Source of the DNA: Epiperipatus broadwayi
Lineage: Eukaryota > Onychophora > Udeonychophora > Euonychophora > Peripatidae
Length of the DNA: 64,000 nucleotides
Assembly (NCBI GenBank): GCA_028023455.1
Contig: JAQFVV010000141.1
Location: forward strand, 1,932,056-1,996,055
Reading direction: 5' to 3'
Position numbers and translations under genes: made by a program. The notes below the pieces were generated by a model, which had not been told where the DNA came from, searched no databases, and worked only from the letters and a program-made list of their open reading frames with translations. Positions 52,350 through 63,246 of the stretch are shown one piece after another (positions within the stretch are counted from its first letter, which is position 1; every line of letters starts with the position of its first letter).

Positions 52350-52866
52350 AATATACAAATCAATATATATATATCAAAATACAGTACAATTTATATAAAT
52401 TATATTCTTTTAGAAGTACTTTCGACTATACACTTTGTAGTCTTTATCAACTATATAACGTTGAATAATAAAAATGAGACAACCCTTAACAATATTCATA
52501 GTTCAATTCAGATTTCCCACAATTCTGTTATCTTAACATTTGATGACTGGCGATTCATTAACATTAACATTTGACGATTTCTTGAAATCAAGATAGCCTC
52601 TTTTATTTTACGTTTATTATGACAACGTTCAATTTGAATAATTTTCATATTTTTATAATCAAATTTAAATCCATATTGACAAGATTTATTATGATCAAAT
52701 ATAACAGATGATGAAGGTTTATTTACATCTGTTCCATATTGATTCTCTTTTTGAATTCTATTATATAAAAGCATATGTTCTTATATTCTCTTCTCAAATG
52801 TACACTTAGATTCACCAATGTATTGTACGCTGCATCCACATATCAATCTATATATAATAGAATTTT
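52348..52866 (-). mobile_element. Penelope-like element P3, reverse arm of palindrome
   Basis: The C-terminal end of a PLE on the - strand: a GIY-YIG start ending QYIGESKCTFEKRI, then a stop, then EHMLLYNRIQKENQYG, SSVIFDHNKSCQYGFKFDY and KRKIKEAILISRN, ending at a stop after ITELWEI (52508). The 3' untranslated part continues through GTATAGTCGAAAGTAC to about 52348. The TAA stop in place of the Lys of RIKEH is shared with the other arm. The copy is inactive. Confidence 0.85.
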
Positions 52867-53430
52867 AATCAAAATTCTATTATATATAGATTGATATGTG
52901 GATGCGGCGTACAATACATTGGTGAATCTAAGTGTACATTTGAGAAGAGAATATAAGAACATATGCTTTTATATAATAGAATTCAAAAAGAGAATCAATA
53001 TGGAACAGATGTAAATAAACCTTCATCATCTGTTATATTTGATCATAATAAATCTTGTCAATATGGATTTAAATTTGATTATAAAAATATGAAAATTATT
53101 CAAATTGAACGTTGTCATAATAAACGTAAAATAAAAGAGGCTATCTTGATTTCAAGAAATCATCAAATGTTAATGAATCGCCAGTCATCAAATGTTAAGA
53201 TAACAGAATTGTGGGAAATCTGAATTGAACTATGGGTATTGTTAAGGGTTGTCTCATTTTGATTATTCAATGTTATATAGTTGATAAAGAATACAAAGTA
53301 TATAGTCGAAAGTACTTCTAAAAGAATATAATGTATATAAATTGTACTGTATTTTAATATATATATATATATATATTGATTTGTATATTACATATATTGT
53401 GAAACGAATACAGATATCAAACTTTATTTA
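52867..53430 (+). mobile_element. Penelope-like element P3, forward arm of palindrome
   Basis: Near-identical mirror of 52348-52866, starting four bases after the left arm (AATTTT, AATC, AAAATT at the centre). It encodes the same GIY-YIG C-terminal piece with the same stop in RI*EH, ending at 53223. By eye there are about ten substitutions and one 6-bp length difference over more than 500 bp. The right arm extends beyond the palindrome through the PLE 3' tail ATACAGATATCAAACTTTAT and then meets (TA)n. Confidence 0.85.
53275..53325 (+). ncRNA. Hammerhead-like motif in PLE P3 3' end
   Basis: GTTGATAAAGAATACAAAG then TATATAGTCGAAAGTACTT. In the mirror arm the helix is better preserved (GACTA, loop, TAGTC) between TTGATAA and CGAAAG. 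The layout follows CUGAUGA, helix II, GAAA, but the first core deviates at two positions. P4 arms carry relatives at about 59010-59055 and 60415-60455. Confidence 0.35.
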
Positions 53431-53439
53431 TTATATATA

Positions 53440-53700
53440 TATAATCAGTCCCCAGTTTATATTGAGACCATGAATTTTTAAACTTTAATAGACACGCTTT
53501 AAACTTCTCTACATTCCAACTCCTCAGCCATCCATATCATTAAAAGTCCAATGATGAAACAATGCCCTTATTGATGCCAAAATTACTGTTATTTTTATGT
53601 TAACTGTTAAATTACTCTGACCCTTTGTATAGAAGGCCTTAATATGTACATTTAAATGCACAGAAGATGGATCGGTGGAATACCGGCTGAATATATAATA
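53440..53700 (+). mobile_element. MITE-like unit M1
   Basis: Starts CAGTCCCCAGTTTATATTGA after a (TA)n tract. It contains TTCATC-type and AAAAGTCCAATGATGAAACA blocks. It matches 53985-54170 directly and 54175-54350 and 54525-54715 in reverse. The terminal CAGTC(A/C)(T/C)CAGTTTATATT and TA context resemble pogo/Tigger-type ends, but no transposase is present. Confidence 0.55.
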
Positions 53701-53889
53701 TTATAATATACGTATATTGCTACACTAAAGTTAATGTAATTAGAAGGGACTTGGAACTCAGATTGTCAAGCTGTTTATAGATATACACTTAATCTTATAC
53801 AACTGATAGACATGAGCACATACATGTAAAAATGGTAAATGATCTTCATTATTTGTATTTCATGCAGAAGCAACCCTCTTAAGATGGTC

Positions 53890-53898
53890 CAGATCATC

Positions 53899-53938
<40 letters not shown>

Positions 53939-53945
53939 GATGATC

Positions 53946-53947
<2 letters not shown>
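53890..53947. repeat. (TA)n tract in a perfect 15-bp-arm hairpin
   Basis: CAGATCATCATTTCA (53890-53904), (TA)n, then TGAAATGATGATCTG (53933-53947), exact reverse complements. A further (TA)n occupies about 53950-53985. Confidence 0.95.
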
Positions 53948-53984
<37 letters not shown>

Positions 53985-53987
<3 letters not shown>

Positions 53988-54170
53988 GACAGCAATTTTT
54001 CAAACATTAATGGACAAGGTTCAAACTTCACTACACCCCAACACCTGAGATACCCCTTTCAGTAAAATTCTGATAATAAAACAATTAAAGTTCTTAATGA
54101 TGCCAATTTTATTGTTATACCAGTGTTTATTTTTAAGTAATACTGACCCTTCACATATAGGACATTATAC
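53985..54170 (+). mobile_element. MITE-like unit M2
   Basis: A 5'-worn copy of the M1 unit starting ATTAAGACAGCAATTTTTCA next to (TA)n and sharing TTCAAACTTC, AACAATTAAAGTTCTTAATG and ATGCCAATTTTATTGTTATA. It is immediately followed by M3 in opposite orientation. Confidence 0.6.
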
Positions 54171-54350
54171 TTAAAATTCCACATAGGAATAACAATGGTG
54201 TTGGCATCAATAAGGGTTTGAAAGTTTCATCATTGAATTTTTAATGACATGGATGGCTGAAAATTTGGAGTGTAGAGAAGTTTGAAGCTTGTTCACTAAA
54301 ATTTGAAAATCTGCTCTCTTAATATAAACTGATGACTGATTGTATATATG
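54171..54350 (-). mobile_element. MITE-like unit M3
   Basis: The reverse complement of the M1 unit. Its outer end on the - strand reads CAGTCATCAGTTTATATTAA (54346-54327). It shares TTTCATCATTGAATTTTTAA with M4. Confidence 0.6.
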
Positions 54351-54524
54351 TGTCGGAGATGGTAATCTGAAGCAAATGATGAGTGCTGGCTCAGCTTGAA
54401 ATTAGTATATTATAGATCATTTACTTTTTTATAGGTGTACTTGAATATAACATATTCAACTGGGATTCTGCCCATCTCTCTACTCTATAATAAAATGGAC
54501 ATATTAAGATCATACATGTAATGT

Positions 54525-54715
54525 GTTAGAGTGACTAAAACTCAACACAGTTATAACAATAATATTGACATCAATAAGAGCTTTGAATGTTTCATCATTG
54601 AATTTTTAATGATATGGCTGGATGAAGAGTTGGAGTGTGGAGAAGTTTGAAGTTTGTCCACTGAGGTTTGAAGAATTTCTGTCCTAATATAAATTGAGGA
54701 CTTATTGTATATATG
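54525..54715 (-). mobile_element. MITE-like unit M4
   Basis: A second reverse-orientation copy, with TTTCATCATTGAATTTTTAA and AGAAGTTTGAAGTTTGTCCA. Its outer end reads TCCTCAATTTATATTAGGAC on the - strand, adjacent to TA-rich sequence. Confidence 0.6.
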
Positions 54716-54864
54716 CGTGGGAGATGGTGATCTGGACAAGCTGATGTGTGCTGGTTGAGCACAGAATACAGATTTAGGAAATGATTTTTTCACATATATG
54801 TGGTTATGTGTATCAGATGTATACAATTGAGTGTATAGCTATAAAGATCTTGAAGGTCTGAGTT

Positions 54865-54988
54865 CAAGACCAGTCTAATTTTTCATGTGTCATAGCAACG
54901 GCTGGGAAGCGAACCCGGGACAACTGCGTATAAGGCTACTGAGCTGACCTTTCGACTACCAACGCTTGACGACAAGACCTGTCTAATT
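54865..54988 (-). mobile_element. tRNA-derived SINE copy S4 with 16-bp target duplication
   Basis: The body (54881-54972) on the - strand has a box A-like TAGTCGAAAGG, box B GGTTCGCTTCC and a GTTGCTATGACAC end. It is flanked by CAAGACCAGTCTAATT (54865-54880) and CAAGACCTGTCTAATT (54973-54988), one mismatch over 16 bp. It is the same family and end structure as S2. Confidence 0.88.
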
Positions 54989-55276
54989 ACATTAAGTTTA
55001 GTATAGCCAATATACTTATAAGTGAATATTAATAAATATAGATAAATGTTGATTTTAGTGTTTTTGCTTACAAAGTAATGTTGAATACTATAAATATGTG
55101 CATAATACATACTACAATAAATGTTTTTGTTTGTTTATAGACCTACAAAACATAAAGATTTATAAAAAAATAAAATTTAATATCGTACACTTTTTATTAT
55201 AATTGAAATTATCAACAAAATATAAATACCTTCAACTGTGAAATAAAAAATATAGGATAAAATACAAACACATTTT

Positions 55277-55282
55277 TTTATT
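55277..55282 (-). terminator. Candidate polyadenylation signal for the GPCR gene
   Basis: AATAAA on the - strand, about 70 bp beyond the receptor stop codon. In such AT-rich DNA the hexamer is common, so the assignment is by position only. Confidence 0.4.
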
Positions 55283-55350
55283 TATGTATTTTTTAATATT
55301 ATTAAAGAATCTGATCAACTTATTCAGTTTAACAACATATCTCATGATTA

Positions 55351-56352
55351 CTATTCTATATTTTTTGTTTCTTCCATTTTACTTTTATTAAAACTACAGG
55401 TTGCAATCTTTAAATAGGCACTTCGGAAGCTTTTATTCGTAACACCGTAAATAAGAGGACTGCATATTGAGTGTGAAACGGTTATTAGCATAACTCCCCT
55501 TAACAAAATTGGTGAAAGATTATAAAAAACATTCAAACACATTACAATAGGAGTAGGAATAAAAGATAAAACAAAAATTATAAATATTATAAACATTGTT
55601 TTTGTAAGTTTAATATTCTGAGACGACCTCTTGCGGAATATTTCTGAGGAATTCATCAGCAACAAATTATTCTCTGAAGATTTAATTGTTTTAAATATAT
55701 TGTAGTATGAAATAGTGATAGTAGGAAATGCTATAGGGTACAATATAAAAACATTCATACAAACAAAATAGATAGATTTATTATTGATTTCTAAATAACA
55801 TTCTTTTAATTTATCATTATATATTATTTTGAACAAACCAGAAGAAAATGCAAAAATGTTCATCAAAACTCCATACAGCCAACTAGCTGTTAACATTAAT
55901 ATGATACTTCTTTTAGTAAATATTTTATTATAAATTACAGAACCTTTACAAATTAGTATATAGCGATTAAAAGCAATCTGTGAAGAAATAATTACAATTT
56001 CAATACCTCCTAATAATAAACAAGAAAATGAAAAAATGCATCCAAAGTCCATGCTTTTATTCAAAATTAGGTTATAAACAAAATGAGGGCTAAACAGACC
56101 TCCTAAGCACAAATCTGATAAAGATAAATTTGCTATATATAGGTAAGGTATTGTTCTCAGCTGCTTAAATACTGCAACGGACATTATTACTAAAACATTT
56201 CCAGTTATAGAAAGAACGTGTAATGTAAAGGTTATACCAATATCAATATAGTCAAAGGTTGAAAAAAAATGATTGTTTAAATTATCAGAAGTAGAATTGA
56301 ACGATCTTGAAACATTTAACATCCGCATTTGTTTACACGGCAATGCAACCAT
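55351..56352 (-). CDS. Single-exon rhodopsin-class GPCR (melatonin/moody-like group)
   Basis: A plasma-membrane seven-helix receptor that would couple to G proteins; its ligand is unknown. The frame is open from 56448, but the first 28 or so codons are a (TTA)n leucine run. I therefore prefer the Met at 56352; those at 56328 or 56322 are also possible, giving about 325-333 residues. Visible landmarks, counted from 56448: N-glycosylation sites NVS and NST (45-53), TM1 GN (83-84), TM2 LSLSD (108-112), Cys137 and Cys217 for the extracellular disulfide, NRY (161-163) in place of DRY, TM4 Trp190, TM5 Pro242, TM6 FIPTP (296-300) and TM7 SPLIY (330-334) in place of NPxxY, then a short tail. NRY and the IYG-x-x-N-x-x-F-R tail recall melatonin and moody/Tre1-like receptors. 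No stop or frameshift breaks it. It is the only likely host gene here. Confidence 0.85.
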   Translation of the reverse strand: MVALPCKQMRMLNVSRSFNSTSDNLNNHFFSTFDYIDIGITFTLHVLSITGNVLVIMSVAVFKQLRTIPYLYIANLSLSDLCLGGLFSPHFVYNLILNKSMDFGCIFSFSCLLLGGIEIVIISSQIAFNRYILICKGSVIYNKIFTKRSIILMLTASWLYGVLMNIFAFSSGLFKIIYNDKLKECYLEINNKSIYFVCMNVFILYPIAFPTITISYYNIFKTIKSSENNLLLMNSSEIFRKRSSQNIKLTKTMFIIFIIFVLSFIPTPIVMCLNVFYNLSPILLRGVMLITVSHSICSPLIYGVTNKSFRSAYLKIATCSFNKSKMEETKNIE

Positions 56353-56361
56353 TAATAGACC

Positions 56362-56364
<3 letters not shown>

Positions 56365-56437
<73 letters not shown>
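56365..56437. repeat. (TAA)n trinucleotide microsatellite
   Basis: About 24 uninterrupted units. On the - strand it reads in frame with the receptor as a leucine run just upstream of the preferred start. On the + strand it gives an Asn run. Neither is likely to be real protein. Confidence 0.97.
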
Positions 56438-56552
56438 CTATCTATCAAAAGTTATACATCTCAAACATCTATTTAGTTATCGGCACATCTAACTACTCTC
56501 TCTCTGCCTTAATTTTTATCATCTAAATCCCCACCAATTTATCCCAATTCCT
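56438..56552 (-). promoter_or_regulatory. Presumed upstream region of the GPCR gene
   Basis: If transcription starts near the coding region, the promoter would lie in or beyond the (TAA)n and (TATC)n arrays. No TATA box or initiator can be singled out in this composition. Confidence 0.2.
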
Positions 56553-56950
<398 letters not shown>

Positions 56951-57059
56951 GTCTGTCTACCTCTTTATCAATGTATCTATCTAATTGTTATATGTTTATC
57001 TAACTAGCCATTTGAATAATAACCCTACTAACAACATAGTAACATTCAGTAATATGTAT

Positions 57060-58985
57060 ATTGTAAATTCCGTCTTTCATATCTGTTATACAGGGCGCCA
57101 CCAGCTCATTTGAACCTGGATAATTTATATAGTAAGCACATGCTTAAGTTAAGATCCAATTTTATTTTATTATAGACTTTTAGCCCCAGTCACTAGCTCC
57201 CGGAGCATCGCAGATAATATATATTTTAATTTTAAAGAAATAAAGATAATAAAAAATAGAATAAGCCTCTGCTAGATTAACAATACACAGAAACATTTAT
57301 TTTGCACATATATAAAATTTAGAATCATATTAGTATAATGTTTACTTTATAATTTGATTTACATTTTAACTTTTAATTTTATAAGTTCACACAGATGAAT
57401 TTATTAATATTTTATTAAAGTGTCAAGTATAGATAGACAACATAGATTGCATTTGAAAAAGAAAATATTTTCTATCACTTATTTAACCCTAGGCCAAAAG
57501 TTCATAGTCAAACTAATGTCAATTTATCTAATATATCAATGTATTTAATGCAGAATGAATACGGCAGCACAAAATCTTACTGTTAAGAAGGTACATAATG
57601 AACAGCCACTGTTATATAGAAGAAATTGTGTCTCATCCAGTACAGGGATATTTTGTCTGTCTGGCAAGAAGAACAATAAAAAAACTCCATAGGAAAGGAT
57701 TGCAGTCCTTTTTGCCAACTTACAATCCCATTCCATAGGCAAAAGGGGTGATCCAAAGAGCAGGGAATGTCATCTGCCTCTGATGGTCAATGAGAAATAG
57801 ATGTATTTCACCCAAGTGTGGCATATAATGTGATCCTGCACATAGTAGATCTTCATGTTACATTTACTAACTACACCAATACATCCAAATTCATTGACCC
57901 AATTTAACTGTAAAAAAAATAACCTAAAATTTACCCTCCCTTAAACTAACATAACTTAATGAATCTATGCAGTCATTCATGCCCAATTTAAATTTAACTT
58001 GATTTAATTAAAAGATTTAGCTTAATGTAAAAAAAAAAACAAAAAAACATAATACTTCAAAGAACAAAAAAAATTAATTAATGGAAATGATTTAAAAAAA
58101 TACATTCAATAAAAATCATTATTAATGATTTAATTTGGTCAGATAGGAATTCATAAAATACTGGAATAGTTTTATAGTTAAATTTCATTAGAGTTCATAA
58201 AGTTCTTACAGTTTTAAAAAGAAAAAGTTTATAGTTTCTAGTTGCTTGTAATTTGGAGACAGATTAACTGTTGCCATTGGTTGGATTTATCAGAGGTCCT
58301 TTACTGTAACTGGTATAGTTGTTTGCAGGATTTTATTGTAGGATATTTGTATCCTGTGGTCTGTATTATAGGAAAATGATATTTCATTTTTTTTCTTTTG
58401 GAGAAAGTTAAGAAATTGAATGTGTATCTTTTCAATCTCTTCTCCTTCAACTCTCCCAGAACTAAAACATATAACACACATATTAATTTATTTCCAATCT
58501 TTTCACTTTTTATATTAAAATTGTGGATTAACTCAACATGATGTCATGGTGATGATGATTCTTTCACTGAGGTCCATTTCCTGAGATTTCTTTTATTGGC
58601 TATTCTGTTCTTATTGTTTTTCTCTCCTATCTGACCTTTAATTATAAATTTTGAGATGTGCAAGGGCTAGTTTACTTTAACTAGTTGAAAATTATCATTT
58701 CCATTTTACACAATAGCATTAATTAAATTATTGTACATTTTTAAAGATATATATATAGTTTTATCTTTAAGTTTTTTTTTCTTAAAATTTCGTTTCAAAA
58801 CTTTCATTTTTTAATAAAGTTTTCTGTTAATATTTTTCCCATATGTGCGATTTTATATATATACGAGTTTAGATGACTTTTAATTTTCAATTTTTAATTT
58901 TTAAAACTAATTTTTATTTGCAAACTTTTTATTTTTAATTTATAGTTTTATTTATAGAATAATGTAAGAGCATGAGTGCCCTTTA
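57060..58985. repeat. Unclassified ~2 kb interspersed repeat, copy C
   Basis: Matches copy B from CAGGGCGCCACC (57091) through TATATAGTAAGC, AGTTCACACAGATG, CTGTCTGGCAAG and the final AATAATGTAAGAGCATG near 58963. No coding was recognised. It ends directly against the outer end of PLE pair P4, as copy B ends against the LINE. Confidence 0.6.
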
Positions 58986-59725
58986 AATAAATTATATTAT
59001 TTTAGAAGTACTTTTGACTATACATTTTGTAGTCTTTATCAACTATATAATAATGAATAATCAAAATGAGACAACCTTTAACAATACCCATAGTTCAATT
59101 CAGATTTCCCACAATTCTGTTATCTTAACATTTGATGACTGGCAATTCATTAACGTTTGACAAGATCTTGAAATCAACATAGCCACTTTTATTTTATGTG
59201 TATTCTGACAACATTAAATTTGAATAATTTTACATATTTTTATAATCAAATTTAAATCCATATTGACAAGATTTATTATGATCAAATATAACTGATGATG
59301 AAGGTTTATTTAAATTTATTTGAGATTGTTTCTGGTTTTGAATTCTATTATATAAAAGCATATGGTCTTTTATTCTCTTCTCAAATGTACACTTATATTC
59401 ACCGATATATTGTAAGCCAAATCCACATATCAATTTATATATAATAGAATTTTGATTAAACTTTGAATTTGGAATTTTAGAGTTATTACGTAATCTATTT
59501 ATATTATTTGCTGAGAAAACAACAATATGACACAAACCATTATAAATTCTCCTAATAAGCCTGACCTGCTCTTCCAATATAAATGGCATTGAAATCCATT
59601 TCATTTTGATATTATTTTTATTTTTATTATATTGTTCATTCCTTTTAATTTTTTTAATAATATTAGTAATAGCATTTTTATAAAAAACAATTTTCACCAA
59701 GTCATAATCAAATAAATGTACAAAT
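58986..59725 (-). mobile_element. Penelope-like element P4, reverse copy
   Basis: A 5'-truncated PLE. The - strand is open from 59700 to 59230: a basic N-terminal piece with KMKWISMPFILEEQVRLIRR, then GIY-YIG start IIYKLICGFGLQYIGEYKC, TFEKRIKDHMLLYNRIQ and SSVIFDHNKSCQYGFKFDY, ending in a stop where P3 continues. The 3' part runs to about 58986 and includes a GACTA...TAGTC stem. It is the same subfamily as P3 but without the RI*EH stop. Confidence 0.85.
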
Positions 59726-60904
<1,179 letters not shown>

Positions 60905-61315
60905 TTTTTTGGGTACAAACCATGTATTATTTTGCATAATAATCTGATATTTTGACAGACTAACAAACGCCATTATCAAGGTTAACTTTTGAAAGAACAA
61001 TCGTTAGATCTCAAACAATAATGTGACACAGTGTGAGATGAGAAGTGAGAATCAACTTGAAATAGTTCAGCATTCACAGTATGAGGCTTATGAAAATATT
61101 TATTTCCATCAGTTATTTAACCTATTAATTTCAAGTTAATATTAGATAAAATGAGAGCTCTCCACATACCTGGAATACATTGTGCTTCATCAGCCTATTT
61201 AAACCAGTAGGTCTCTTTAAAATTTCAATTGACTCTCTCATGGTTCTTAAATCATATCTTTCCAAATTAGCAAGTATTTTTGTATTGGCAAAATCAGGTT
61301 TGTGACCAATTTCTA
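60905..61315 (-). mobile_element. Penelope-like element P5, reverse copy (C-terminal end)
   Basis: The - strand begins EIGHKPDFANTKILANLERY then DLRTMRESIEILKRP, matching the segment after GIY-YIG in PLEs (H-x-x-DF, then RE-x-IEI). The rest is 3' untranslated with TTAACCTTGATAATGGCGTT and CATGGTTTGTACCCAAAAA at the end. It is a third PLE subfamily, distinct from P2-P4. Confidence 0.7.
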
Positions 61316-61685
61316 AAAAAATGGAAGTAAAAACTCATGAGAAAGTCAATTGAAATATTAAAGAGACCTACTGATTTAAATAGTGTTGACAAAGCACAAC
61401 ATATTCCAGTTGTGTGGAAACTTCTGATTTTATCTCTGTCTTCTAATATTAATTTAAAATTAATAGGTAAAAAAACTGAATGAAATTAATATTTTGATAA
61501 GCCTGTTATTGTGAATGCTGAACTGCTTCAAGTTGAATCCCATTTCTCATCTCGTACTCAGTCAAGTCATTGTTTGTGATCTAATATTTTTTCTTTCAAA
61601 AGTTAACCTTGACAATCACAAATGCTAGTCTGTTGAAATATCGGTATATAATGAAAAATAATACATGGTTTAGCCCAAGAAGTAA
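61316..61685 (+). mobile_element. Penelope-like element P5, forward copy
   Basis: The mirror of 60905-61300 starting near 61340 with MRKSIEILKRPTDLNS, followed by the same 3' region (TTAACCTTGACAATCACAAA, ACATGGTTTAGCCCAAGAA). The differences are too many for a very recent event. The 5' ends of both copies meet within about 30 bp. Confidence 0.7.
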
Positions 61686-61774
61686 TAATTTATCTACATC
61701 ATACAACCATGAAAATTTTTCTCTTTAATAAACAAGAAACTTGTGGTTAGCAAAATGGTAAGACACATTGTTGA

Positions 61775-63145
61775 TTTCCTTTTATATATAAAAATATGAT
61801 ACAATTATTTATTAAATTATTATAAATTCGATCTACTCCATCTACAATTTATGTATTGCACCACATTGGTACCTTAAGCAGAGAAGCATAATACCCAGAG
61901 TGTACCTATGACCAGGCCAAAGCTATATAAGTTATATAACTACAACCACATTTCAAGGCCATAGCTCTTCTCGACTGTTCGATTCAACCCTGTCATTCAG
62001 AGAACTTAATTTGTTTTGAAGTAAACTTCAGGCACAAGCTAACAACCAGAAGTAGTTAACATACTCTGAATGATAGAAACTGCAACTAATTTAACAAAAA
62101 TATTGAATAAACTATGTGGCTAAATTCTCTGCTAAGTTGTTCTTAGTGGTATAATTCAAGAAATGACCAACAGTGACTTATAGACAAATAATTTATTTTA
62201 AATAAAATGTTTAATATAATTTGTAAACTAATTTTATACATCTTTAATTAATATAAACAATGATTTTATAAATATAATAACCACACATATTCTTAATGAA
62301 ACACACGATAGTAATATAATATAAACATAAAGCATTGAAATAAGTACAGCGAATTTAAACACACACACATATATTTTATCACGAACTATTTGTAATTTTA
62401 AGAAAGTTCTACCAACATTTGTTCATTACTCTAAACCTGGATATAAATAGTTCATTTTATGCTGGCTCTGGAAATACTCAAAGATTGCAATGGCTACTTA
62501 AATTAATATCAGGAATTGAAATAAGAAAATGTTATTACCTGTAAGATTTTAAATGTTGTGGTTTCTTGCTCTTTGCTCCAGTGTGCATGTTTTATCAACC
62601 ATTTCAACTTCAGGCTTCTGATGGGGTCTTGACGACTGTGGTTCTGGGCTACTTCTTACTCAAGGTAGTTAGACATTTTGGTGGTTTTAAATAATTATAT
62701 GAGCAATGCTTCTATCAGTTAGACTGCTGATGGTCTATCAGACTGAGGATGGAATCTGGCCACATGCTCTGACAACTGCTTAGCATGCCATTGTATTCAT
62801 TGAAAATAGTCTAATAGATGATTGATTCTAGATATGTGAATAACTGCTTGACAAAATTTTTGATCATATTTTTCTGATGACCTTGTTATCTTTTTAATTA
62901 AATGTTTTTAAATCTGCTGCATTTATAGATCAAATTTTGGATAAGATGCTTTTAATTAGTACTGTTGTTTATGAATGTTAATTAGTAGCCATTGCTAACT
63001 CCATTCCTTTGTAGCTTATCAGTATATGTATTCTTTGAGAAAATTTTTAACTTCAATTATGAGCTTTTCTTTTATATTTTTATATTTAACTTTCACATTT
63101 TATTTTATTTTTAACATGCACACATTTTATTATTTTCTTCATATG
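61775..63145 (-). repeat. Solo or truncated LTR of the E1/E2 family
   Basis: Aligns with the E1 5' LTR: AGCAGAGAAGCATAATACCC at 61876 matches the block near 17206, and TTTTTAACATGCACACATTTTA near 63108 matches the block near 18420. No internal pol region adjoins. The first ~350 bp of the LTR are missing where (TA)n and the LINE begin. Confidence 0.75.
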
Positions 63146-63154
63146 TATTTTATT

Positions 63155-63157
<3 letters not shown>

Positions 63158-63243
<86 letters not shown>
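63158..63243. repeat. (TA)n microsatellite
   Basis: TA runs of about 63158-63197 and 63200-63243 split by CAA. It lies exactly at the 3' end of the reverse-strand LINE copy. Confidence 0.97.

Positions 63244-63246
<3 letters not shown>

Noticed and set aside
56353-56448. Leucine run as signal peptide of the GPCR
   Set aside because: It is a (TTA)n microsatellite reading through. Most class A receptors lack a cleaved signal peptide, and an internal Met follows at 56352.
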